Source: Hymenobacter telluris (GTDB taxonomy: Bacteria > Bacteroidota > Bacteroidia > Cytophagales > Hymenobacteraceae). From it: a stretch of 64,000 nucleotides of DNA. Made by a program: the position numbers and the translations under genes. The stretch spans positions 1 through 64,000 of the forward strand of contig NZ_JAFLQZ010000012.1 of the NCBI RefSeq assembly GCF_017313265.1. The letters are read 5' to 3'. Within the stretch, counting starts at the first letter, position 1. Every line of letters starts with the position of its first letter. This document shows positions 54,001 to 62,583 of this stretch, in pieces. The notes under the pieces are model-generated. The model saw only the letters and a list, made by a program, of their open reading frames with translations, was not told the origin of the DNA and searched no databases.

Positions 54001-56150
54001 TTGTTTTCTGCAAAAATCCAGTTTTCCGATACGGTTTTTGTGCTGTTGTTTCTATCCACTGCGTTGGCAGCGCAACCGTTCAGCAGAAATACCGGGTACT
54101 TACCAAGATTGTTGTAGCCTTTGCTTGGTTCAGTGGGGTCACCGAAGTTGAGGTCGAACGTGGATGTAGAGCCATGCCCGAAATACGTGACCAAGGAAAC
54201 GCCCGCATTTATTTCCGGGGCAATAGTCATGTTTACCGGTAAGTTGGTGCCCCCGGACAAACGCCGGCGGTAGGTATTCACTACAGTTCCACCAAACAGC
54301 GGCTTCTCGGCCAGGCGCTTGTATCTATCCAAGTAGCCTTCAAATTCCAACTGCTGGTTTACCCCGTCGCCGCCGCCCAGATGCACAATATTCTTGCGCC
54401 ACGGTTCTGCGCCCAGTGCCTCGTGGGTTTTCAGCTTATCCAAGTATCGGATTATTTCCTGGGGGCTCGTAGCTGGCAGCCGGCCGGTAGGCATGCGGGC
54501 GGTATACTGGTTGTTTTCCCAGTCGGCAGAGAGGAAGTTGTCGGAGCCGCTGCGCGTGGTACTAGGCACCAGGTCAAGCGGGGAGCCTTGTCGCCGCTCG
54601 GCCACAATCAGGCCTTTGCCTAGTATCAACAGGTAGTTGGTTTGCGAAGCCGGCGAATTGGCCAGCTCCCAGCGCACAAAGTTGCGCATAGCCCCTACCG
54701 ACTTCTCGCCGTAGTGAAACTGGTTGTACAACTGCTCCGAGGTAACCACCACGGTGTCGTGGCGCCCACCCTGAGTGGAAGCCCGGTAGGTGGCATAAGC
54801 CCGCACTGCATCCACGCCATTTACAGGCCGCATAAGAGTAGAGTGCGTGATAATCAAAAAGTTGGAAGCCGCACCATTCAGTGTTCGGAACTGCACGCGC
54901 GTAGCGGGCCGGGGCGTTGCGGCTTGGGCTTCATCGGCTAAAAGCAGGCGCCGGGTTTGGCTGGCAGTGGCCCCAGGGAAGCTGTAGCCACGCTGCTGGC
55001 CGGCCAGGGCAATACCTTCCACGCGTTGCATGTTGTAAATATCAGTCAGGTCGAAGCCGCGTACGGTAGCCGGAATGCTGTCCACGGCGTAGTAAGCCGG
55101 CCCCGCCAGCGTGGAATCGTTGCGGAACGCCATTTGCTTCATACCAGCGCGCCACCGGCTGGCCTGCGGAAACGTGTAGCGTACGTACCCCACTCGGAAA
55201 CCATGCTGCTGGCCTGCAATCCGAGGGCCCGTGTCCCGTGCGAATGTCCACAGCACACCGGCTCCGCTCACGTCGGAGTTTTGCAACTGCGTCCGAAATA
55301 TGCGCTTCTCGTACCCGTTGAATGAAACCGAGCCGATTACCCGTTCGGTGTTGGTGCCGGGCTGTAATACGCTTATCTGTACGGTGTGGGGCCCGCTCCA
55401 AGCTCCAACAAACAGCAGTTCAACCTGCGGCTGAGTTGCACCGGCACGAGGCACGGCCCACACTGAGTCGCATACCATGTTGGCTACTTGGTTTGCATTC
55501 GGAGTGCTACCACCAAATTGGACCGATAAAAAGCCTTCCCCTGATTCGCCCCAGGGTTGGTACACGTTCACCCCTGGCTCATCGTTCACATAAGCGAACT
55601 GCCCCTGCACGGGGTTGCCATTGTAAATCAATTGGCGTTGCGCCAACCGGGCGGCCTGTGGTGTGGCAGTAGGCGTGGTAGCCACGGCCGTCATGCGCTT
55701 GCCGTTGGTAGTAGCCGACCACGTCAGGAAGTAAGCAGCCGTATCGGTGTAGAGGCTGTATAGGTCGTGCGGCTGCGCGCTAGCACCGCCTTTATAAATG
55801 GCTTGGTCGAGCTTGCCGTCGTTGCGCTGGCCATAAAACTCGAAAAACGTGGTAGCGTCGAGCGTGGCTTGGTTGCCACCGGCGTAGATGGCCAGTTCCC
55901 GCCCGCGCCGCCACAGCTGAATCCGCTGGGGATTCACGCCGCTGATACCCGCCTGCGCCAGATACTGCTGGTCGATGCGGTAGAGGGCATCCTTGGTAAC
56001 TTTAATTTTATAATACTGCTGGCCAGGCACTATCCACTCGTTGCCGTAAGGCGTGGTGTTTTGCGCTGCCGCCGGTGCCGCCGCCAGCAGCCATCCGAGT
56101 AGCAGTCCGCACCAGCCCAGAAGTTGCGTGGTGTAGTAGCGTTGTTTCAT
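51003..56150 (-). CDS. PorU-like type IX secretion sortase (C25 cysteine peptidase), long form
   Basis: Protein of 1715 residues, larger than PorU of Porphyromonas. Signal peptide to about residue 29 (AAPAAAQ). The N-terminal NEWIVPGQQYYKIKVTKDALYRI domain is typical of T9SS sortases. The gingipain-like C25 domain has His659 in TYFGHGSTSTFD and Cys693 in FLLNGCAANAVD, both expected catalytic residues. Ig-like and CARDB-like modules follow (about 850-1600). The C-terminus is a FlgD-like/T9SS-like domain ending IVLLR. PorU-type sortases remove the T9SS signal and attach cargo to lipopolysaccharide. The length points to the second, PorU2-like branch. It follows the PorV-like gene on the same strand. 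Confidence 0.82.
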   Translation of the reverse strand: MKQRYYTTQLLGWCGLLLGWLLAAAPAAAQNTTPYGNEWIVPGQQYYKIKVTKDALYRIDQQYLAQAGISGVNPQRIQLWRRGRELAIYAGGNQATLDATTFFEFYGQRNDGKLDQAIYKGGASAQPHDLYSLYTDTAAYFLTWSATTNGKRMTAVATTPTATPQAARLAQRQLIYNGNPVQGQFAYVNDEPGVNVYQPWGESGEGFLSVQFGGSTPNANQVANMVCDSVWAVPRAGATQPQVELLFVGAWSGPHTVQISVLQPGTNTERVIGSVSFNGYEKRIFRTQLQNSDVSGAGVLWTFARDTGPRIAGQQHGFRVGYVRYTFPQASRWRAGMKQMAFRNDSTLAGPAYYAVDSIPATVRGFDLTDIYNMQRVEGIALAGQQRGYSFPGATASQTRRLLLADEAQAATPRPATRVQFRTLNGAASNFLIITHSTLMRPVNGVDAVRAYATYRASTQGGRHDTVVVTSEQLYNQFHYGEKSVGAMRNFVRWELANSPASQTNYLLILGKGLIVAERRQGSPLDLVPSTTRSGSDNFLSADWENNQYTARMPTGRLPATSPQEIIRYLDKLKTHEALGAEPWRKNIVHLGGGDGVNQQLEFEGYLDRYKRLAEKPLFGGTVVNTYRRRLSGGTNLPVNMTIAPEINAGVSLVTYFGHGSTSTFDLNFGDPTEPSKGYNNLGKYPVFLLNGCAANAVDRNNSTKTVSENWIFAENKGAVGFMAASDEAFAYDLDVFSTEFYKVAFNEPAWYGKPIPVLQAEANRRLLLATGGGGSAIALAMMNTWLGDPALRFYAPERPDFITSNADLQLQPNGTGTIQASSPDFKLLVRVSNPGKITYDSLDIRITRTYPVATGRIPDIKTYTVRQAWHDSTYTFVLPNTGNVFGDNRFEVALDYRNRVTELSETNNTGQINFNFLQGGVRTVWPPEFAIVPATNLRLVGQTNDPRGASRVYEMELDTVPTFTSASPIRQTRTITTTLVPDWRPTLPTLAGRDSVVWYWRLRFQAPVGDESPEWATSSFRVIQGTNGGWSQSHHGQFRRDQLTGVSVAAPSGRWDFADISEPIALATRGGGTGAVQTFNALTDGISTSVSPYVANCGPNKPNMMVAVFSGRTLRPVRNVAGGYDSCGQGNLRYYHFASADPNNTADNLNTPTRQAQLQSLLTNVRPGDYVALISMNKVNFSSFPASLKAAFTALGATRINTLQDGEPYALLVQKGPNPRVVREVTADPTNPTPSINQVITLNAALLTRAGSGSVTSTRIGPAQQWQNLYHTVRTPDATDQYTLKLIGIDTLNVERVLNANVTSRNLALANISARQYPYLQLVLELRDTLNRTAPQLKQWLVTYQGVPEGIVRRDLATPASAYDPATLARQASETGFVTVPVVFQNVSSINFSGPMKARILLRNESNGVKEALVDVPGGALQANSQVSFDARVNVVGLTGSVSGNVVVNPSPRALPELYAFNNELVLDAFRVEDRNVPPTLDVAFDGLHILNGDIVSPAPTITVQLRDDDRLRRIQGTSNFDVLLTGPNQPTSRLDLTGSNVRFSSDSTKGTAQLELRMGQTTPLDNGIYTLEVQGRDATGKAAAAEPYRITFEVVNESTISNIYPYPNPVTSKTRFVFTLTGTEPPRNMKIQVLTLTGRVVREIMMAELGPLRIGNNISEYAWDGTDQFGDRLANGTYLYRVMLDDPQDKFSRRATAGDQAFKKDWGKIVLLR

Positions 56151-56230
56151 ACTAATTACTGATTATTACTCATTGCATTACCGATGCTGATTATCGAGGT
56201 TATCCAACAATCAGCACCAGTAATCAACCA

Positions 56231-57334
56231 TTACTTAATACCGTAGCCTAGCGAGACGATGATGTTGTTGGTTTGCGTACGGCCGCCTAGCTTCTCAATA
56301 GCCAGCTGCGACAACGCCACATCCAGGCGCAGTCCGCTTAGCGCCACTCCTACGCCCAGGCTGGGCTGTACTTTCCACTCTTCACTCCCAGTGAAACTCT
56401 GAATTTGCTGCACGTTGCTGACGCCGCCCCGCAGATAAGCCACGTTCTTATAGCCAATTTCTAAGCCGGCACGCGGATCAACACTTACCGCACTACTTGA
56501 AATCAAGGTGTTGCGCTGTCCGTCGGTGGTTACTTCTAGGTCCACAGCGGCTAAGGCCGTAAACTCGCCTGGTAGCTTCACCAACCGGCCTACCCCCAAC
56601 ACGAAAGTGGGCAGCGTAATTTCGGTGCGGTTAGTAGGAATTTCCTCAAGTGGGGCACCGGGCGTTGGCTTCAACTCGTCGGCATTGATGGACCAGGCGT
56701 TATAGGTGGTGGTAATGTCGCGGGCCATAAGGCCGAGGCGCCAATTGCCTTTATCATATTGCATCCCTGCATCAATACCGAAGCCCCAGGCATCGGCAAA
56801 CTCACCGATGTTGCGGTAGATAACCTTGGCGTTGGCCCCGAATTTCAGCCCTTCCACATTCCCAATTTTACGGGCGTACGACAGCAGCACCCCGTAATCG
56901 GCCACCGAGAAATAGCGAATTTTAGAGTAGTCGATATAGCCGAACTCGTTGATTAAGTCCCGGGTGTCAGCAATATCATCCACGCCCACGCGCACGGCGC
57001 TGATGCCGATGGCGCTTTTGTCGTCGAGGGGCATGGAGAAGGCGGCGTAATCGTTCTTTACAATGCCCGAGAACAGCTCGGAGTGCATCAGCACCGCGTC
57101 GTACTTGGCTTTTTGGCTGAGCAGGCCGGCCGGATTCCAGTAGCCGGCAGTAGCATCCTGGGCAAGACTGACTTGCACTTTGCCCATACCCAGCGCCCGC
57201 GCCCCAACCCCGATATTCAGGAATTCGTTGCTGTATTTGGGGGTTTTGTCTTGGGCTTGGGCGCCCGTAGAGGCGGAAAATAACAAGCCGGCCGCGCCGA
57301 AAAATAAGGTAGCAGTACGGAAGAAGTGCTTCAT
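56231..57334 (-). CDS. PorV-like outer-membrane protein of type IX secretion
   Basis: Beta-barrel protein of 367 residues from the ATG at 57332-57334, giving a signal peptide ending near GAQAQ. The PorV/PorQ family is recognisable from EFLNIGVGARALGMGKVQVSLAQDATAGYWNPAGL and the FadL-like barrel repeats (FSMPLDDKSAIGISAV, EGLKFGANAKVIYR), ending in VSLGYGIK. PorV acts as a shuttle between translocon and sortase. It lies 80 bp upstream of the PorU-like gene, so the pair is very probably cotranscribed and works together. The unusual size of the partner suggests a V2/U2-type second set. Function by homology. Confidence 0.85.
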   Translation of the reverse strand: MKHFFRTATLFFGAAGLLFSASTGAQAQDKTPKYSNEFLNIGVGARALGMGKVQVSLAQDATAGYWNPAGLLSQKAKYDAVLMHSELFSGIVKNDYAAFSMPLDDKSAIGISAVRVGVDDIADTRDLINEFGYIDYSKIRYFSVADYGVLLSYARKIGNVEGLKFGANAKVIYRNIGEFADAWGFGIDAGMQYDKGNWRLGLMARDITTTYNAWSINADELKPTPGAPLEEIPTNRTEITLPTFVLGVGRLVKLPGEFTALAAVDLEVTTDGQRNTLISSSAVSVDPRAGLEIGYKNVAYLRGGVSNVQQIQSFTGSEEWKVQPSLGVGVALSGLRLDVALSQLAIEKLGGRTQTNNIIVSLGYGIK

Positions 57335-57415
57335 AGAGAAATGCGCTAAAAACGAGTAATCCGCTTTCCAACGCAAGGTACTACATATTAGTGCGTCAAG
57401 CTTGAAAACTCGGTG

Positions 57416-57667
57416 TTAATTCCCTGTACCTATGTGAATGCCAGCGGCTAAGCTGCCAATACCGTTACGCCGTTTCTTCTCGTTCCGGCGCCTTAAGCCA
57501 TATAGGCTAGCAACCAAAGCGCCCAGCATGCAGCTGGCTCCAACTCCCCCTGTATCAGGAGTCCGGTTTTGGTAAGCTGCCCATACAGTGAATTTCAAAG
57601 TATTTATAATCCCGCCTATAAGGCTGGAAAGCGGGTTTTCAACCAAGCAATAAAAAATTATTATCAA
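57416..57667 (-). CDS. Small hypothetical ORF with VPDSG-CTERM-like C-terminus (uncertain)
   Basis: Frame of 83 codons from a TTG at 57667, unusually AT-rich at its 5' end. The C-terminal part has TPDTGG, then a hydrophobic stretch (VGASCMLGALVASLYGL), then RRRNEKKRR, which is the tripartite plan of VPDSG/PEP-type sorting signals. There is no signal peptide of normal form and no domain. It may be the 3' end of a lost gene or a chance frame; no function can be proposed. It lies between the PorV-like gene and the PadR promoter. Confidence 0.3.
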   Translation of the reverse strand: MIIIFYCLVENPLSSLIGGIINTLKFTVWAAYQNRTPDTGGVGASCMLGALVASLYGLRRRNEKKRRNGIGSLAAGIHIGTGN

Positions 57668-57673
57668 CAGTAC

Positions 57674-57705
57674 CTTGCGTCACATAGTACCTTCTATTAT
57701 CTTTG
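57674..57705 (+). promoter_or_regulatory. Probable promoter of the padR-pspC pair
   Basis: A -33-like CTTG (57674-57677) and a -7 TATCTTTG (57698-57705) are separated by 20 bp, 32 bp before the chosen padR start. Confidence 0.5.
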
Positions 57706-57737
57706 ATCTATTCTTCACCGACTACCGCCTCAAGCCC

Positions 57738-58100
57738 ATGAAAGTAGAGAACACCCAAGTGCAGATGCGGAAGGGAATTCTGGAATTCTGCATCCTGGAG
57801 ATTATCGCCCGCGGCGAGGTTTACGCGTCCGACATGCTCGAAGAACTCACCCAAGCCCGCATGATTGTGGTGGAGGGGACGCTCTACCCGCTGCTCACGC
57901 GCCTCAAAAACGCCGGCCTGCTCGATTATACCTGGAAGGAATCGACGAGTGGCCCGCCGCGCAAGTACTACACCCTCACCGAAGGCGGGCAGGAATTCCT
58001 GCAACAGCTGCGCCTGACCTGGGAAGAAGTACAGGACTCCATCCGCATCATCCGCCAAAAGCCTTCCGCCAACGGGAGCAGCCTGCCGGTTCCGCTTTAA
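57738..58100 (+). CDS. PadR-family transcriptional regulator
   Basis: DNA-binding protein of 120 residues from the ATG at 57738, where a typical PadR opening begins (MKVENTQVQMRKGILEFCILEII). Winged-helix features: VYASDMLEELTQ, VVEGTLYPLLTRLKNAGLLDYTW and GPPRKYYTLTEGGQEFL. The upstream open frame without a plausible structure is not used. PadR proteins usually repress the gene beside them in response to stress or small molecules. It lies 54 bp before the PspC-GIN gene on the same strand, so it probably regulates that operon and itself. Confidence 0.93.
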   Translation: MKVENTQVQMRKGILEFCILEIIARGEVYASDMLEELTQARMIVVEGTLYPLLTRLKNAGLLDYTWKESTSGPPRKYYTLTEGGQEFLQQLRLTWEEVQDSIRIIRQKPSANGSSLPVPL

Positions 58101-58154
58101 CTCCGGCCCTCTTCTTCTCCCGATTTTTTCCGACTAGTTGCAGCACTGACTGAG

Positions 58155-60812
58155 ATGAAAAAGAACATCAGCATCAACCTCCAAGGCATCATCTTCCACA
58201 TTGAGGAAGATGGCTACGAAGTTCTGAGCCGCTATTTGGCGGAAGTGAAAGCCCACTTCAGCGGCTACCGTGGGCACGAGGAAATTGTGGCCGACATTGA
58301 AAGCCGCATTGCCGAACTGTTTGCCGCCCGCCTTTCCGGCACCAAGCAGGTGATTTCGCTGGAAGACGTGCAAGCCATGACCGCCAAAATGGGCCGGGTG
58401 AGTGACTTCCAGAGCGCCGACGAAGCCGAGGACGACGACGAACTACTAGCCGATGCCGTGGCCAGTGGCACCGCCGCCGGCACTTACACCAAAGCCGGCA
58501 TCGGTGACCCCGACGGCCCCTTCGGCAAGAAAGGCGCCTTCGGTCCGGAAGGCACATTCGGTAAGAAAGGTGCTTTCGGCCCCGATGGCCCGCTAGGCGC
58601 CGGCTCCGAAGCCGACTCGACCGAGTCCCGCCGCCTGTTCCGCGACATGACCAACCGCAAACTGGCCGGGGTAGCCGCTGGTATCGCCCGCTACTTCGCC
58701 ATCAACCCGCTGTGGGTGCGCCTGGGCTTTATCGGGCTCCTGATTCTGGTGCCTTTGGCCTTCGATGACCTGGGCTGGCTGGAACAACTCGGCGAAAAGC
58801 TGGCGGCATTTTCGGTTATCTCCTACATCATCCTTTGGATAGCCCTGCCCAAGCGCTACGACACTCCAACGGAGCAGGAAGACCGGAGCTACCGCAAGCT
58901 GTACCGCGACGTAGACAACGGCAAGGTGAGCGGCGTATCCGCCGGCTTGGCGGCTTACCTCAACACCGATGTCACTCTGGTGCGGATTCTGTTCATTGTT
59001 GGCTTGTTTGCCGGGGGCGTCTCTTTCATCCTCTATCCGCTGCTGTGGGCACTGGTGCCCGAAGCCAAAACCATATCGGATAAGATGCGCATGCGCGGCG
59101 ACGCCATTACCCTCTCTGGCATTGATAGCAAGGTGCGCAATAGCTACACCGAAGAAGGTACCCCTGGCAACAAACGCCTGCTAGGCAGTTTCTTTGAGGA
59201 TTTGGCTAAGGCACTGAATCCCCTGCTAACCTTCGTCGGCACGGCCATTCGCATCTTCGCCGGGTTGCTGCTCAGCGTCACAGGCTTTGGGTTGCTGCTG
59301 AGCTTCACCATTCTACTCGGGATAGGGCTGGGGCTTATTCCTGAGTCTGATACCTTCGTAACGGGGCCGCTGCCTGCGTACATCTTCCTCAATGGCGTGT
59401 CGCCGTGGGCGGTGCTGTGCTTCTACCTGATGGTAGCTATTCCCGCACTGGCTTTACTACTGGGTGGCTTGGGGCTACTGATTCGTCGTACTATTCTGCA
59501 CCGGAGCGTAAGCTTGTCGTTGCTGGCCCTGTGGCTACTGGGTATCGTAGGCAGCAGCATTGCCGGCACCCGGCTGGCCCGTGAGTATCAGCGCAAGGCT
59601 GAAGTGATTCAGACCCAGACACTGACGCCACTGACCGCCAAACGCTTGGTGCTGGAACGCCGCTGGACGGATGTGGGTGAATACGTTGACCTCGACCTGA
59701 TTCCGGTGGACAGTGGCCAGGTACCTCGCCTGGAGCGCGTACTCTCGGCCCGCGGCGCTACCGAGGAAGATGCCCGCCGCACAGCCGGCACGTCTATCCT
59801 GCACACGCTCGATACGCCCAACGATTCCACTCTGGTTATCGACGACCATTTCAGCTACCAGCCGGGGGCCCGCTACCGCAACCAGCGCCTGCGCCTGCGC
59901 CTGCTGCTCCCCCGCGACCGGACCTTCCGCATGAATGAAGGCTTCAGCAACTGGCTCGACGACGAGCAATACGTGAACGGCCAGGCCCCGTACAACGCCG
60001 ACAAGCATACGTTCCGGTTGAGTGGCAGCCGCATCGAGTGCGTAGACTGTACTTCGGAGGACTTGCGTGGCACCGATACCAACGACGAGAATTCCAGCGA
60101 AGACGACTCGAACATAAACCTCGATTTCGGCACTTCTTCCACGTTCAGCACTGATGAGTCGTCGTACGGCGACGGCCGCCGCTCTTTTGCCGGCGACGAT
60201 TTCGACCACGTGAGCGTAACCGGCCCGTTCCAGGTAGTGATTCGGGCCAACGACAACCACTCGGTGCGGGCAGCCGGCAACGAAGCCGACTTAAGCGAAA
60301 TTATTGTGGAGCGTAACGGCAACGAGTTGGTGATTCGGCCGCGCCGCAAAAGCCTCACGGGGTCCAGCTGGCGCAGCTACAAGAAAATCCTGATTACCAT
60401 CGAAACGCCCGAGCTCAACAAGCTAGAGCTGGTAGGTGCGGCGCAGGCGGTTGTAAATGGCTTTAGCAACGGCAATTTGGAAGTGGAACAAGCTGGAGCC
60501 AGCCTCCTTCGCCTCAATGGCTCTTTCAGCGCCCTCGACCTGGAACTAGCCGGCGGTTGCCGGGCTATCTTGGAAGGCGAAGCCGACGACCTGAACGTGA
60601 ACGGAGCCGGCGGCTGCGAACTGGCTGCCGACGACTTCACCGCCCGCCGCGCCGCCATCGACATGATTGGGGCCAGCAAAGCCCGCCTGCGGGTGACGGA
60701 AAGCCTGGATGCCGATGCGGTGGGGGCCAGCGTAATAGAATACAGCGGCAAACCAACCAGTGTTACCAAAGACGCTACGGGTGCTTCCCGCGTGGAGTCG
60801 GTTGAGGATTAA
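58155..60812 (+). CDS. Tandem-PspC membrane protein with C-terminal GIN (DUF2807) domain
   Basis: Protein of 885 residues, unusual as a fusion. Residues 1-95 form a helical N-terminal domain (INLQGIIFHIEEDGYEVL). A Gly/Pro/Phe-rich segment at about 116-150 repeats GAFGP and FGKKG with about 12-residue period. A first PspC domain (about 156-230: NRKLAGVAAGIARYFAINPLWVR) and a second (about 244-310: GKVSGVSAGLAAYLNTD) follow, each with membrane helices, then more membrane segments (about 350-475) and a GIN/DUF2807 beta-helix region (about 680-885: GPFQVVIRAN, VEQAGASLL). PspC belongs to envelope-stress control; paired PadR supports a stress function. Mechanism unknown. Confidence 0.88.
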   Translation: MKKNISINLQGIIFHIEEDGYEVLSRYLAEVKAHFSGYRGHEEIVADIESRIAELFAARLSGTKQVISLEDVQAMTAKMGRVSDFQSADEAEDDDELLADAVASGTAAGTYTKAGIGDPDGPFGKKGAFGPEGTFGKKGAFGPDGPLGAGSEADSTESRRLFRDMTNRKLAGVAAGIARYFAINPLWVRLGFIGLLILVPLAFDDLGWLEQLGEKLAAFSVISYIILWIALPKRYDTPTEQEDRSYRKLYRDVDNGKVSGVSAGLAAYLNTDVTLVRILFIVGLFAGGVSFILYPLLWALVPEAKTISDKMRMRGDAITLSGIDSKVRNSYTEEGTPGNKRLLGSFFEDLAKALNPLLTFVGTAIRIFAGLLLSVTGFGLLLSFTILLGIGLGLIPESDTFVTGPLPAYIFLNGVSPWAVLCFYLMVAIPALALLLGGLGLLIRRTILHRSVSLSLLALWLLGIVGSSIAGTRLAREYQRKAEVIQTQTLTPLTAKRLVLERRWTDVGEYVDLDLIPVDSGQVPRLERVLSARGATEEDARRTAGTSILHTLDTPNDSTLVIDDHFSYQPGARYRNQRLRLRLLLPRDRTFRMNEGFSNWLDDEQYVNGQAPYNADKHTFRLSGSRIECVDCTSEDLRGTDTNDENSSEDDSNINLDFGTSSTFSTDESSYGDGRRSFAGDDFDHVSVTGPFQVVIRANDNHSVRAAGNEADLSEIIVERNGNELVIRPRRKSLTGSSWRSYKKILITIETPELNKLELVGAAQAVVNGFSNGNLEVEQAGASLLRLNGSFSALDLELAGGCRAILEGEADDLNVNGAGGCELAADDFTARRAAIDMIGASKARLRVTESLDADAVGASVIEYSGKPTSVTKDATGASRVESVED

Positions 60813-60977
60813 TTAGTAAGTCCTCACTTCACCGAATCCACATAGGTTGTATATATATTTGTCGTCGAAGATTTAGTTGCTACGTTAGGCAACGGTTGAA
60901 CCAAGGCGTACATCTATACTGCTGATGAATTAAAAAAGAGGGTCTAATTTTTCTGGTGAGTGAAAGGCCGACCCCTC

Positions 60978-61038
60978 GAGGAAGCTCTTTTACTGGTCGT
61001 GCTGCAACCGGCCAGTGAGAGGCTTCCTCAACTTTTTT
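60978..61038 (+). terminator. Terminator of the PspC-GIN gene
   Basis: GAGGAAGC (60978-60985) pairs with GCTTCCTC (61022-61029), with an inner ACTGG/CCAGT match. AACTTTTTT follows. Confidence 0.65.
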
Positions 61039-61077
61039 CTAGCAATCAGGCAGCAACTTGCTTGAAGCCGTATTCAC

Positions 61078-61125
61078 AAAGCAGAAGGCCGGCATGCTAC
61101 TCATAGCACGCCGGCCTTCTGCTTT
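61078..61125. terminator. Hairpin with 16-bp perfect outer stem, terminator of the CCA-enzyme gene
   Basis: Arms 61078-61093 and 61110-61125 are exact complements, with an additional 4-bp inner stem. The structure lies 21 bp beyond the stop of the minus-strand gene at 61147. Confidence 0.65.
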
Positions 61126-61146
61126 GGTTCAGAACGAATTACTCAG

Positions 61147-62565
61147 TTACTCCGCTACTCTCTCCAAGCCCTTCTGCTGGCCCAGGTCCAGGAGCAGCGC
61201 AAAGGCCTCGTCATACTCATTGCGCACTTTGCCTTCCAGAATAGCCTCCAAAAGCGACTCCTTCAATTCGCCTACCTCACGGCTGGGCTTGAGCCCGAAC
61301 GTTGCCATGATGATTTCGCCGGTAATAACAGGCTTGAAATTACGCAGGTGGTCCTTTTCCTCTACTTCCTTCAGCTTCTGCTCCACCACGTCGAAGTTGC
61401 GCAGGTAGCGGTTCTTTCGGTCGTAGTCTTTGCTGGTGATGTCGGCGCGGCACAGCAGCATCAGCCGGTCAATGTCGTCGCCGGCCTCGAACAGCAGGCG
61501 CCGCACCGCCGAATCCGTCACAATTTCCTTGGACAGCACAATGGGCCGCAGATGCAGGCGCACCAGCTTTTGCACCTGGCGCATTTCCTCGCCCAGCGGC
61601 AGTTTCAGGTCGGTGAAGATGCCGGGCACCCAGCGCGCACCCTTGTCCTCGTGGCCGTGGAAGGTCCAGCCCACGCGCTTATCGTAGCGTTTGGTGGCGG
61701 GCTTGGCAATGTCGTGCAAGATGGCCGCCCAGCGCAGCCACAGGTCGCCGCCGGCCGTTACCACGTTATCAAGCACTTGCAGCGTGTGGTAGAAATTGTC
61801 TTTGTGTGCATGCTGCCCCACTTTTTCCACCCCGTAGAGCTGCGCCATCTTCGGGAAGATGAGTTGCAGCAGGCCGCACTGAAACAGCAGCTTGAAGCCG
61901 TAGCTCGGCTTCGGCGCCATAATAATCTTGTTCAGCTCGGTGGTAATCCGCTCCTGCGACACGATTTTAATGCGCTCCTTATTGCGGGCCAGCGCATCAA
62001 ACGTATCGGGCTCGATGTCGAAATCCAGCTGCGTGGCAAACCGGATGGCGCGCAACATCCGCAATGGGTCGTCGGAAAAGGTGATATCGGGGTCGAGGGG
62101 CGTGCGGATGGTGCGGCGCTGCAAGTCGCCCATGCCGTCGTAGCGGTCTACGAGGGCGCCAAAGTCGGCGGGGTTGAGGCTGATTCCGAGGGCGTTGATG
62201 GTGAAGTCGCGCCGGGCCAGGTCTTCTTCCAGGGAACCGGCTTCCACTTCCGGCTTGCGGCTTTCGGCCCGGTAGCTTTCCTTACGGGCACCCACAAACT
62301 CCACTTCAATTTCCGGCGTCGGCAGCATAGCCGTTCCAAAGTTCTTGAATACCGTCACGCGGGGCCGGCCGGGCAGCTTACGCCCTACCTCCTGCGCCAG
62401 CCGGATTCCGTCGCCCACGCACACCACGTCCACGTCCTTGCTTTCCCGCGCCAGCGCCAGGTCGCGCACAAAGCCCCCTATCACGTAGGCCGGGTAGCCC
62501 AGTTCGCCGGCGGCAGCGGCAATGGTGCGAAACAAAGGAAGGTCAGGTAGTTGTGGGGTGTTCAT
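61147..62565 (-). CDS. CCA tRNA nucleotidyltransferase / poly(A) polymerase family, with HD domain
   Basis: Class II nucleotidyltransferase of 472 residues from the ATG at 62563-62565. The head domain has GGFVRDLAL and the DVDVV metal-binding pair, RRDFTINALGI follows (RRDFT motif), then DPLRMLRAIRFA. An HD domain comes after (AAILHDIAKPATKRY, WTFHGHEDKGARW). It adds or repairs CCA at tRNA 3' ends in the cytoplasm; since tRNA-Lys here already encodes CCA, repair may be a large part of its task. A -7 box TACCTTTG lies 18 bp before the start. Poly(A) polymerase activity is the less likely alternative. Confidence 0.92.
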   Translation of the reverse strand: MNTPQLPDLPLFRTIAAAAGELGYPAYVIGGFVRDLALARESKDVDVVCVGDGIRLAQEVGRKLPGRPRVTVFKNFGTAMLPTPEIEVEFVGARKESYRAESRKPEVEAGSLEEDLARRDFTINALGISLNPADFGALVDRYDGMGDLQRRTIRTPLDPDITFSDDPLRMLRAIRFATQLDFDIEPDTFDALARNKERIKIVSQERITTELNKIIMAPKPSYGFKLLFQCGLLQLIFPKMAQLYGVEKVGQHAHKDNFYHTLQVLDNVVTAGGDLWLRWAAILHDIAKPATKRYDKRVGWTFHGHEDKGARWVPGIFTDLKLPLGEEMRQVQKLVRLHLRPIVLSKEIVTDSAVRRLLFEAGDDIDRLMLLCRADITSKDYDRKNRYLRNFDVVEQKLKEVEEKDHLRNFKPVITGEIIMATFGLKPSREVGELKESLLEAILEGKVRNEYDEAFALLLDLGQQKGLERVAE

Positions 62566-62583
62566 AAAACGGTAAGTAAGCGG

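Larger units (their letters stand above)
60813..61146. other. Intergenic region with two hairpins between converging genes
   Basis: 334 bp with no credible gene. The first hairpin and T run end the pspC-GIN transcript, and the second, AT/GC-rich hairpin lies next to the CCA-enzyme stop; both are listed separately. Confidence 0.6.
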
